64,000 bases of DNA from positions 1,550,001 through 1,614,000 of the forward strand of contig JAEILZ010000008.1 of NCBI GenBank assembly GCA_018873225.1, written 5' to 3'. Made by a program: the position numbers and the translations under genes. Positions 46,964 through 57,551 of this stretch are shown here, piece by piece (the stretch's first letter is position 1; each line of letters opens with the position of its first letter). Origin of the DNA: [Phialemoniopsis] sp. UDSM-2020 (taxonomy: Eukaryota; Ascomycota; Sordariomycetes; Thyridiales; Thyridiaceae). The notes beneath the pieces are model-generated. The model made no database searches, was not told the DNA's origin, and saw only the letters and a list, made by a program, of their open reading frames with translations.

Positions 46964-49900
46964 TCGTGTTCTGGAAGGCATCGAAACCCGGTTCCCCTTA
47001 AACTGCCGGCTCTCAAATGGGAATAAATCGGAGAATTCTCATATTTACCCAGCACTAGTCTCGTCTGACGAGTGATTCTGCTGTTATTGAGCTGACGACG
47101 CCTTCAGTGCGTCCGTTATTGCATGGGCATCGTCAGGAACCGGACCGGCCCACGACGGAGCAGGCCTGACCGTTTGCGCAGCGTCAGAGTTGCGGCAATT
47201 CGTGTCAGAAATGGCGTGGGCGCTACAACCTGGTGAGAGGAAAGTGGCTGCAGGAGAAAGCTCACCATGTATCGAAACGAGTCTGACTGCAGCTCGTCAT
47301 TGCGGTCTGGGATTGTGGCCACGGCCATGGGTGAGAACCCTGGACTCGTCCTGCATACATGTAGGAGCGTGGAACGAGTGGATTCAATCAAGAAGCGAGC
47401 CTCCAAAGTGCTTCCCCATGATCCCCAGCGTCCGGCTTTTAACCGCAATCTATAGCCATATAACCTCGGGAAATGTGCCTCGCATGCGGCGACATGATTA
47501 GTAGCGAGAAGACCATTGTCGAGCCACTGGCGTAATAATATGCAAACGATCAACCGAAAGTAAATTAAGAGAGGGCAAGAAAAGGAGAGAGAGAATGCAG
47601 GCTTGCGAGGATGTTGGACTGAGTTGTCCGTTTCGCCTGACGATGTACACAACACACCCACGTTGGAATAGTCCGGCCGATGTCATGATGGCACTGGGCT
47701 GACAGCAGTCATGTAGAAAGAAAATGAAAAGACCAAGAATACCATGATTCGTTTCGAATCTCTTGGGATGTCTTTTGAAAGGGGTGCAGGATCCATCCAG
47801 TTGTGATCGACTGCGGCATTCCCTTGATACGAACGGTGGATTGATGCCGAGAGCCGTGCAAGACATAGCCCACAGTCTTGCAGCTTGGCAGCAGTGCTTA
47901 TTTCACGATCCTGACATTGGCGGTGACAGCTAAGCCTTGAGGATTGACAGCAGGTACCTTGGCTACTGACTGGGCAGTGACTGAAGTGTTTGCCGAAGTA
48001 TGAGCTCTGAGCCCTGGGTCGGGAACGCGCGTCTCAATCTCTCTTATTAATCGAAAAGTCTGGCACATCTTGACAGCCGCGGCTTGCGGGGAACCAGACC
48101 TTGACATGATTTGACAAGGGGTTCTCTGGCCTGGGGCAAAGCTATATTCCCCTGGCGGCTTGAATGTGACTGCAAGTCATTTTATTAGTGATGACGACCT
48201 GGGTAGGCGGCACGAGAATGCAACTGGGGCATTCCACAATTACTGTAGTAAGGAAAAGGCAGGTTTGTTGCTATAGATGCTGATGGGGGCTCGCAGTGCC
48301 GGCCCGAGTAGGAGAGGAGACCGTGGCAGTCTATTGAAGTCAATCAACAGCGTCGATTGCTTCATGTTTTTCGGGAATGGCATCATCCATAGCCACTTAC
48401 CGAGAATCAAGTTCATCGGTGGGATCAACAAGCTGACAGGTTTTTGTCGACGGAGAGGTGTGAAGAGGTGGGATCCGATCGGAATCAGTGCCGTGGTTGA
48501 GCATTGATGTTTACTGTTCCTGCCAGCCCCGATCTGATACAACCCCAACTCTCAGATCGTGCAGATCGTCAGCATCTCCGCCAGGAACGGTGCGAGCTAC
48601 AATGTGCCGTTGTGGATTTTCTTTCATCCCTCTGCCCTGTCAACCAGACCAGTTCGACCCGACCCTATCGTATTTCAAGTTGTTTACCAAGAGAAGTGAT
48701 CCATTGGGGCGCTTGCTGGCCCAAGAGATCTCAGCCTCGGTGAACATTGAGAGTAGGCGTCGGGCCATCTTTCCCAGTTTGACCATGGCCGGATGCACCT
48801 GTTCGGCAAAACAGCAGTCGCTTAGACAGAAGCTGGGCCTCGCCGACGACCTGTTGAACAGCGTTGCAGTGCGCAAACGATGTATGCACGTATCGATGTG
48901 TGTATGTCCATGAAATTTGAGTCGATGTTGTTGGTGAGTCCTGACAAACATTATTTTTAAGGCGTGTGGGGTGGCTGCCGGGGATGCTGGGGGCGCTGTC
49001 GGGCACTGGAAAATGGGGCTAGGGACCTGCCTAGCATGCCATCCCGGCGGCCTGCCCCACCCACACGCCCAGTAAAACAGACTCCACCCCCCTGTTGTGC
49101 ACCTGTAACTCTCAGTGCAAGCGACATCCACTCATCCGCATGGCGGGACTTGATCCATCTTTCATCCTTGTCGTCCGTTTTTTTTTCTCCTTATTCCCAA
49201 CCTCAACACCAAAAATAAGACTTGTGTCACCAAGAGAATTTACCATCTACTTTTCCCCTACGTACTAGTATGATGTGGTGTATCCTGGACTGCAGCCTGC
49301 CGCGATCCGGCCCATCGCTACAACACCAAAAGGAGTAAATGGCTTCACAACCTCCTTGGCCATGCTTTCGGGGAACGTGCCGTGGTCATTGGCCTGTCTG
49401 GCCGTGATCCAGCCCACCTTGATTCTCAAAAGCTGCCATGATCGTCGTGGGCTGCTTCTGGACCTGTTTGCTCATGCTGATGCCAAGCCGGCTCGTTGGG
49501 CGGCATCAGTGTCTTTGAGGCGTACTCCCCGACGAAAAGCACCGACAGGGGCATCTATGGCGGCTATTTTCTTTCCTCACACTGTCTCGAGCTCGACAAG
49601 TTTGGTTCGTTTGAATGTTTTCCCCCTGCCTAGAGAGAGAGCAGAAGAGACACGCCTATCCCTGCTTTGGGACACGCACTCGCCGTGTTACCACTCCACC
49701 GCAGTAAATGGTAATATTCTCGACTTGTAGGTCTGCACGGCTGCATGTGGAATGGCCAGTCAGTCGGTGCTGTTTCGGTACGTCGTTGCCCTGGTCTGCA
49801 TGTCACTCCGACCGACGGACGCGGCTCGGCTGAAAGTAATGGTGTTGCTGCTACTGTCTCGAAGAGAGGAACACGACGCTGCATCTATTATAGACATGTA

Positions 49901-50724
49901 CACGAAGGTATGAGGGTAAGTGTGAGAAAGACTATGTCTGTATGTACCTGTGTGTGTTTGAGCGCATGTACTCCTTTGCCTCATTCATTCGTGCAGCACA
50001 CCTTCACCATTCACTTGCAGCCTCCTTACTCCGTACTTTCATCTCATCTCATGTTTTGCCCAACTGCCTTGACCCTAATCCCGGTTTCCGTGACATCCTG
50101 CCTCGCCTTTCCGGACTTTTCCTGACTTTTCTTCTCACTATTTCCTGTCTTGGTGTGACGGTGCAGAATCATATCTACCACCCTCCCTCCGCACCCCACG
50201 ATCACTCCGGGAAAGAAAACCAAGGATCATCCTCATATATCAAACATCACTACTAATAAGAGACCCCCAAGTCCTGCCACTCTTCGTTCTTCTGCCGGGA
50301 CGTTTCGAATTCACCCACTCGTCTTGCCTTGTCTGCGGCTTCTTCCCCTCAAGAGTACCAGACCTATTCTGACTACTTTTATTCTTCGAGAACCTGGCAT
50401 AGCGATATCCGGCTGTCGTCATTGTAAACCCACGGAGCCAAGTCAGGCTCGTGTGAGCCATATCATGGTGGACTACTTATCCTGACCTATTCTTTCTGTG
50501 GCAATGCGACTCTCAAGTCTGGACTTGCTCGCCTGAGGGTACCCAAAGCAAGGCGATTCGGAGGGCAACGGCGGAAAACAGGCTCTTTATCTGGCTGGAT
50601 CTTTACACTCCCTTCTTCCTCTCTAGCAAGGTCTTTCCTGGAGCTTGCCTTGATCCCACCTTCTGGGTTTAGGCAACAAACAAGGTTTCTTTGCATCATC
50701 AACATCATCAATTCATAAGTCACC
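46964..50724. other. 3.8-kb intergenic stretch
   Basis: No supportable gene. The frame at 47116-47661 (-) and those at 48488-48913 and 49745-50256 (+) lack motifs and are rich in rare codons. From about 49.9 to 50.7 kb the + strand is pyrimidine-rich, consistent with a long promoter and 5' leader for the gene at 50725; TACTCCGTAC lies at 50027-50036. Confidence 0.45.
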
Positions 50725-53700
50725 ATGACTTCTCCCCCAATCAGCGGCCACAAGCCTCCTTCAAGGACGGCAAGCTTCCAGCGTATGCTCGATCTAGAAA
50801 AGAAGTACAAGGTAATATGAGGCGCTCTCTGTTCCGCATAGTCTCGGCCTCTTCCCTTTCAAAATATCTAACATTTCTACGTAGTTGGCACGACTTCAGC
50901 GAACCCAAACTTCTCCAGATACGGAGTCTCAGGAGTCTATTGAAACTCGACCTCCATTACAGACTCGTCGGCGGGACTCTCTTACACAGCAGCAAGGACA
51001 ATTCATGCTGGATACTGTGATGAAGAACACCCCCTTCCCATCACTCTCCATCAAGATACCACCCGCCAACACCGCCCGCAAGAGAGAGCCTGGCGAGCCC
51101 CTGCCAGACTACAACAGGGACGAGGTTTCAAACGAGCCGCGCGACAAGAGTGTGACTTTCTTGGCGCCAGACGACGACGAGATTTCCATATCGGAGCAGT
51201 CCTCCATCTGCCACTCTCCGAGCTGGGAAGGTTGGGGCCAGCAGAAAAAGAAGAAGAAGGAACAGGCCGAGCAACGCAAGAGAGACAAGGAGCAGGCAGA
51301 GAAAGAGGTCAGAATAGCCAAAAAGCGGCTGGCAAACCGGCTTTCCAAAGCGCCCCCTCCGCCCGACGCACAAACACCTACAGAGTCAAGGCCGAGTCTC
51401 CCTCGTTCAGCTTCAACTTCGATGGTCCGGAGCAGCACCGACAGCAAATCTACCATTTCATCCACCAAGTCAGTGAAGCCTCCCGTTTCCACCCAGACTT
51501 TTGTTCCGTACTGGGGTTTTGCGGTCACCAGTGCCGGTTTTGTCGGTGGCATCAGGTTGCACCAGCCGATGACACTTCCATTGAAAGCTCTGGAGCCAGC
51601 GCTGTCCAAAGCGCAAGTTGAAGAAGTTTCCGAGGTGAATCAAGGTGACGAAGAGCAGGAGAGCGCCAGCGCCCGTCGTGATGCCAATGTCGCAGCCGCC
51701 AAGAAGGCCAAGCAAGCCTCGTCGGCAACGAGCTCTTCGAACGATACAGACGCCCGTCCTTTCATGCAGAAATCCCATACAATGGCGATGGAGCCTAAGT
51801 ATGCCATTTCAGCATCGTCAGAGCCGCCGCGTAGTATGACGATGTCGGAGACCGTCTCCAATGACATATCATATCCGCCCCCGTCTTCAAGAAGTCGCAT
51901 GTTGAGACATATGCCTGCCGTCAATATTGGACGGTCTCAGCAGGAGCCTCGACAGCCACGAAGCGACGAAACCGAAGAAGCCATCAGATTCGCGAAATCA
52001 CAAAACTCGAAGAGCACTCAGTCGTCCAGGCACGGAGGGGCAGATGACGCGGCCGCGCAATATGATCGAGGTCGTCGACGTGGGAATTCGGCCAGCTACG
52101 TTCAGAATGCTCGCGACCGAAGCACGGAACGTGCTATGGCTAGTCTCATGGATGAGGCCATGGTACCGGTCGTTCCAATGCTGCCCGACATCAACGCAGA
52201 CCCGGGTGTCTCCCGCCCCTACAAAGGCCACAGGCATCGCATGAATATCCATACAGATACTGGTTCGCGGACAGCCCCGGACTCACCGACAAGCTCTTTG
52301 AATGGGGATCATGAGGGGTCCAGCGAAGACTACTTCAACTTCGTCAACAAGACGTATGATCCACCAGAACTTGGCCTCAGTCCTCCTCCGGCAAGTCTAT
52401 TTGCCTCTATCAAAGCCAAGATGAGCCGGCAAAGCTCATCTTCAAGCTCGGCACCTAGTACTATCCGGAGTTCCACAGAGAGAATCAAGACTTTTATGCA
52501 TCCGCATTCGAAATTGTCAAGCAGAAACTCCCCAGAAGTTCAGAATTCATCACAGCTCCCTGAGTCTGACGAGGTATCGCCCATAAGCGAAGACTCGTCG
52601 ATTCCCGGGGGAGAGGATACTTTGGAGACCCCCAGGCAGCCACCCGTCTCAGCTGTTCTCAAGGAGGAGCACCAGAAGCCACAGGCTACTGCCAGGCCTT
52701 CAGAAGGTTCCTCCACGTCTTCTTACCATGACGATTCATCTGTTCCATCATCACCAGCTAGCACGCCGGATACCTCACGTCCGCAATCAGCACGAGGTGT
52801 ATCAACTACACTTGAGGCAATACAAGCTCGGGATCTCAAGCATGATACTGCTTTCAGCCAGACGAATGGAAATTCCCATCTTCACGCTCAAGTCCCAACA
52901 GAGCGCTCCTCATCTAATACCCTCGTGCCTCGCCGAGATGACGACAACGATATGAGCAAGCCTCCAGTTGAGACACGATATGTCACCACCAACCGACCTG
53001 CAACGCGTGACAAGCCCCTGAGTCCCCTAGCTAGTCCAGGATTACGGCACCTAATGGACGAAGACTGGAGTCGGAGTAGAATGCCCCTGGATGTAGACGA
53101 TGCTACGTCCGTTATCAGCAATGTAGCCAGCTATGAGAAGCTTGACTTCGCGCCAACAGCCCTCCGCGATCCTGGCGCCCAAGTCGCCGACACCCTTGAG
53201 ACGAGAGGATCGTCGTCTAGTCCAAACAACTCGACCTCAAGCGAGCCACACTCACGATCAGACAGCAGAGTATCGAACGGGAAACAAAAAGAAGAGGTAC
53301 ATCCACACCATAGGGAGAAGAAGCACCGCCACAAGGGAGAAAAGAAACGCTCATCGCGCGAAAAGAGCGGAGAGAGGCCTTCTTCGTCAAGGTCACACTC
53401 AGGACCATCAGATAACCCTGCTGCGATTGACATGAGTTTCCTACCAACTCTCAAGCATGAGGCAATCACACACTCGAGGCCGCGATCGAGAGATGCAAAC
53501 CAGACCCTCCAGTCGGTGCTACCAGAGCGTGACACACGGTCTAAGACCAAGTCTCCTCTTACTTTACCGACCGACTCTTCGGGCCGCAGCTCGCCCAGCG
53601 CTGCTTATCTCGCAGAAGCCCGGCGGACGGTATCTACAGCACCATCATCCCAAGCTAGCAGCTCATCGTCGCGCTCGCTGCCCAAGCCCGCCACCTCGAA

Positions 53701-54097
53701 CCCAGCCGTCACGGCCACCCGACCCATCCTGCGCACCTCGACGTCCTCGCCCGCGCCCGCAATCACAGCGTCTAGAGCGCCGCTGCCACTGCCGCAGGCG
53801 CCCTCGTCGACCGGCGCCGTGCCGCAGTTCCGCGTGCCCGCGCAGGAGCCGGAGCAGCTGGCCAAGCCCATGGCCAAGATGCTGGTCGAGTGCTGCAGCT
53901 GCAAGTTCCTCCACGACATGCCCTCCCGCGTGTACGAGTGCATGGCGCAGCCCAACGCCGTGGTGACGGACCGCAGCCTCGGCGTCAGCGGCGCCATCAC
54001 CACCATGGTCAAGTGCCCCTGGTGCTCGCACAACATGAGCACCCAGTGCTGCGCCGGCTACGCCGCCGTGGTGTACCTCAAGGAGAGGCTGCACTAG
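50725..54097 (+). CDS. Large disordered fungal protein with C-terminal Cys-rich tail (1099 aa)
   Basis: Exon 1 (50725-50811) encodes MTSPPISGHKPPSRTASFQR and a helix (MLDLEKKYK). A 73-nt intron (GTAATA...CTACGTAG) joins it in phase 0 to exon 2 (50885-54097), which begins LARLQRTQTS. Residues about 148-183 form a Lys/Glu/Arg helix (KKKKKEQAEQRKRDKEQAEK), a likely coiled coil. Most of the remaining protein is Ser/Pro/Thr-rich and probably disordered, with several basic patches. The last 75 residues are different: VECCSCKFLHDMPSRVYECM, then GAITTMVKCPWCSHNMSTQC and YAAVVYLKERLH. The paired CxxC motifs suggest a zinc-binding fold. I recognise this tail only as a recurrent ending of large fungal proteins of unknown role. 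The frame, start and splice are well supported. Confidence 0.83.
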
Positions 54098-55055
54098 GTG
54101 GGCGTTTTGCTGACATCACTGTCTCAAGGGGGACTTGTCCGTCTCGTTTTTCATTCGAAAATTCAATGGCATGCTACTGAAATCCCGCCGCCATGGATTA
54201 CTTTACCTTTTGGTATCTCTTTCTTTCCTATGTCTTGTTCTCGCATCACGGACGAAAAAGCATTTGAAGATTACTCAATGAAATATCCTCTTCCCTAGAA
54301 GACCGGCTGTTGTTTCCGTTATTCGTTTCTCGGCATCTCATCACACTGACAAAAAATTGCATTTCAAATTCCTTTGCATTCTTTTCTATCGTTAAGACAT
54401 AATTACATAGTTCCGCTATTGTTTTCTGTTGTGTTTTTATGAAATGGGCAACGCGTGAGAGAAGTGCTTGATATTCTGGTGGAAGCCTTGAGCTTCAGTT
54501 GGGGATTTGACGATACGAAATTGGAGAGGGTCAGAGCATTCTAACTATCCTTCTTTGTATATCCGCTGTAAATAACCAGATTTGGGTCCCGAGTTGCGTA
54601 CTGGACCACCTGTCATTATCTACTTAGAATTATGTGTCACAGTTATGGAAACTCAATCTACGAATACGCATTCTATGTACTGTGTGGTCTCGGAATGCCC
54701 CATGCCTGGCTTGAGGTGTCTGAAAACTGCCATGGCACTGTTCAAGAGTTGCTGTTCAAAGTTACTAGTATATTTATATGTTCTCATTGCCATATCTGAG
54801 CTGCTGTAATGACTGTTTGCAAGTTATGGACTCTGTATATAAGTTCTCTTTTGTGAATCTCACATGATAAAATGCACTGAACGCCTATTCCCATGCCCGT
54901 CCGATATTCCGGTGTATAGTTTACCATTTCAGATACGCCAAAGCAAGAGCAATCAAGAAGAAGAAAAGCAAACGAACTCCTCGCTGAAATCAAATCCGTG
55001 CATTATACAAGTGTCTCATGGACGACCATTACCACTAGACTCATGTGCTTCCTCA
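54098..55055. other. Convergent 3' flanks
   Basis: A 958-bp AT-rich interval between two convergent stop codons. It presumably carries both 3' UTRs. No gene seen. Confidence 0.5.
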
Positions 55056-57551
55056 TCAAGACATCGACGGGGCATGCACATATCTAGTTTCCCACTGGAG
55101 GAAATCGCCGAGGTCGTGACCCAGGTTGTACCCCATGGGCACCACGTACCCTTCGCCGACAGTGCCCCTAGGCCGTCCGCCGCGGTCCCCGCTGTTGGTG
55201 CCGTGGATCATGACCAGGTCCTGCATGGGGCTCATGGGCAGGCTGTCTTCGCTGCCGGCGGGGCTCACATCGCTGTTCTTCTTGTGCTGTCGCGGCCCCG
55301 GCAGGGCCCACCGCTTGCCCGCGGGCGCGGCGCGGTAAAATCGCTCCGGCTCGACGCTCAGCAGGTCGTCGTCGCCCGGCGACCACGAGTTGTTGCCTGG
55401 CGACAGCGGCGGGAGCTCGACCTCGTGCTCGACGGGGATGGGCAGGTTCTCCTCGCGGCGCCGCTCCTGCATCTCCTGCGGCGAGGGCGTCGACGATGAC
55501 GAGGAGGCCGAGGACAAAGTCCTAGCCTGCGAATCCTGACTGTAGCGCGAGGAACTGGGAGAGGCGGCCGACTCTGGGGTCGACGGCGGCGGTGGCGGTG
55601 AGGTCTCGAGGCGGCCCGCGTGCGCGAAGCCGAAAGAGCGAAACCAGGCCGCCGTGTCCTCGGCGTCTTCATCTTCCTCTGTACTCGAAGTCGTGAAGTC
55701 ATGTCCGTTGGGTTCGGAGAAGAAGTCGCCAGCGCCGCCGCCTATGGCGATCTGAAAGGCAGTCCAGTCGAGCGTGTCTCCATCGGACATGGCCAGCACG
55801 TCCTCGGCTGCCGAACTTTCAAGCAGGGCAACGATGTCAGACTTGGCAAGGCGTATGGGCCCATGGCGGTAGCTAGGCCGGGTCAGGGAGAAGGGCGTGC
55901 CTGCCAGGAAGAGGAACTCATCGGTTTCCCTTGTGAGGGGTGATGGGCTGTCTTGATGGGGGCGGGAAGAAACGGTGTTGCTGGGCGCCGTGGCGATGGC
56001 CGGAATGGATGCGGGCTTGGTGTTACCTTCGGGGGCCGTAACCTTGAGCTCTGGGATGGAGCCAAGATCTGGGGGCGTGTTTCGACGTGCGAGGAGCCGG
56101 AGAGGGTTCTTTGTGGGTGGCACAGGAAAGGGGACATCCCTGAGCTTCATATTTTCCTGAGAGACGAGACAAGGTGTCTTTGCAGTGATGCTCGGTACAG
56201 GCGGTGCCTCCCGTTTCGGAGCCTCGGGCCTGTTTTCGGAGAGAGAGGCGCCTGTTTTCTCATCGACCGGAGCGAGAGTGCTAAGCCTCACACCAGCAGC
56301 ACCAATCCTCTGTGGCAGGTCCTGCAGGTGAAAAGGTTCGATCGGTGTCTCACTTCCGTCCGTTTCCAGGGTTCGGTTTGTCTCGACGGTCCTTATCGTC
56401 TCGCTCGACAGCCGAGCCTTTTCTGACAGTGCTTGTGAGTTTCGCTTCTGTGTGATGGCCTGTAGCTGCTCTGGCGTGCGGATCTCGTCCACCTCGAGCC
56501 GGTTGAACAGGCGCACGTTTAGTAGGTCTGACACGTTCTCGGCTAGAGTCCACCTTGCGGTGTGCTTGCTTGCGGCAGCGGCCTTGGTTGTCGGGACTTC
56601 AAGCCTGGTCTTCTGCTTCTTCGATCCTTTCCTCTTGGGTTTCGACACTGATGACTTGCGCCTCGGGGCACTAAGAACGACGGGGCCACCCCTCGGGTAC
56701 AGTTTAGGAGAGAAGCTATTCCGCCCTAGCGTTGGTGGTGGTGTCCGGGGTTGTGTAAATGTTGGGCTGAGGATTACGTCCTGATCAGAGCTCTGCCGTG
56801 GTGAGAATATCGGCGCACTGAGGGCGAGACCAACTTCTTCAAACGCCTTGTCAGTTTCGCGTATCAGCTGCTGGACGTTCTCCGAAACGTCATCCGGATG
56901 ACCCACGCTGGGCGCGCGCATGTGGCTATGAGGTGAGATCCGTCTTTCCAGCCTAAAAGAAGCAGGACTTGCAGGCCGATCGGGTTGGATAGTAAGGGCC
57001 TCTAGAAGATCCAGCGTTGACTCTGGAGGTGAAGGCACTTTCATCATGGCCTCAGCTACATGCTGGATTTGAATAGTCGTTGAGCTAGACGACGCCGATC
57101 TCTGGCGGTATCCCAAGGACGGGGACCGGGGTGACTGGTCATTTGATCCGACGGAGCGGAGTGAGGAAAGGCCAGGACTCTTCTTTGCCGGGACTTGCCT
57201 TGGTGATTGGCCACGTCCTTGGTGGTGCTCGCAAGAGCACAAAGAACTCGTCGAGGAGTGTGGCGTGTCAGGTAGAAGCGGCAACGGACTCGATATCGAA
57301 ACACGGTGTATTGAGCCCGATCTGCGTATGATGATGGGTTTCGGTGGGCTGTTCTTTGTTCTCGAGGACTTCTTGGGGCCGGTCCAGTGACCACTCTTTT
57401 GCTTCTTGCTGCTCTGATCTGCACCCTTTTCTTTGTTGGCGGACCTGTTGACCCCGTCCGCATCACTGATGTCGCTGAATTCCAAGCCATCGTTCTCGGT
57501 ATGACGTTGGGGTATCAGTCGCCGGACACTAAAGACAGATCTGGAGACCAT
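55056..57551 (-). CDS. Large conserved fungal protein, function unknown (831 aa)
   Basis: A single-exon frame. I start it at ATG 57551 (MVSRSVFSVRRLIPQR) rather than ATG 57956, because the 135 codons between are Cys/Phe/Leu-rich leader-like sequence, reading as a pyrimidine-rich UTR. The protein is mostly Ser/Pro-rich and disordered. Two blocks look folded. Around residue 335 there is ARWTLAENVSDLLNVRLFNR, followed by LEVDEIRTPEQLQAITQKR, a short helical unit. Around 557-645 there are RHGPIRLAKSDIVALLES, DGDTLDWTAFQIAIGGGAG and TAAWFRSFGFAHAGRL. A basic KPKRKGSKKQK cluster may be a nuclear signal. It ends RYVHAPSMS with two consecutive stop codons, TGATGA. I cannot name the family. It converges on the 1099-aa protein gene. 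Confidence 0.82.
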   Translation of the reverse strand: MVSRSVFSVRRLIPQRHTENDGLEFSDISDADGVNRSANKEKGADQSSKKQKSGHWTGPKKSSRTKNSPPKPIIIRRSGSIHRVSISSPLPLLPDTPHSSTSSLCSCEHHQGRGQSPRQVPAKKSPGLSSLRSVGSNDQSPRSPSLGYRQRSASSSSTTIQIQHVAEAMMKVPSPPESTLDLLEALTIQPDRPASPASFRLERRISPHSHMRAPSVGHPDDVSENVQQLIRETDKAFEEVGLALSAPIFSPRQSSDQDVILSPTFTQPRTPPPTLGRNSFSPKLYPRGGPVVLSAPRRKSSVSKPKRKGSKKQKTRLEVPTTKAAAASKHTARWTLAENVSDLLNVRLFNRLEVDEIRTPEQLQAITQKRNSQALSEKARLSSETIRTVETNRTLETDGSETPIEPFHLQDLPQRIGAAGVRLSTLAPVDEKTGASLSENRPEAPKREAPPVPSITAKTPCLVSQENMKLRDVPFPVPPTKNPLRLLARRNTPPDLGSIPELKVTAPEGNTKPASIPAIATAPSNTVSSRPHQDSPSPLTRETDEFLFLAGTPFSLTRPSYRHGPIRLAKSDIVALLESSAAEDVLAMSDGDTLDWTAFQIAIGGGAGDFFSEPNGHDFTTSSTEEDEDAEDTAAWFRSFGFAHAGRLETSPPPPPSTPESAASPSSSRYSQDSQARTLSSASSSSSTPSPQEMQERRREENLPIPVEHEVELPPLSPGNNSWSPGDDDLLSVEPERFYRAAPAGKRWALPGPRQHKKNSDVSPAGSEDSLPMSPMQDLVMIHGTNSGDRGGRPRGTVGEGYVVPMGYNLGHDLGDFLQWETRYVHAPSMS

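Noticed and set aside
47116..47661. 181-codon minus-strand frame
   Set aside because: Composition mixed, no motif, and competing frames on the plus strand.
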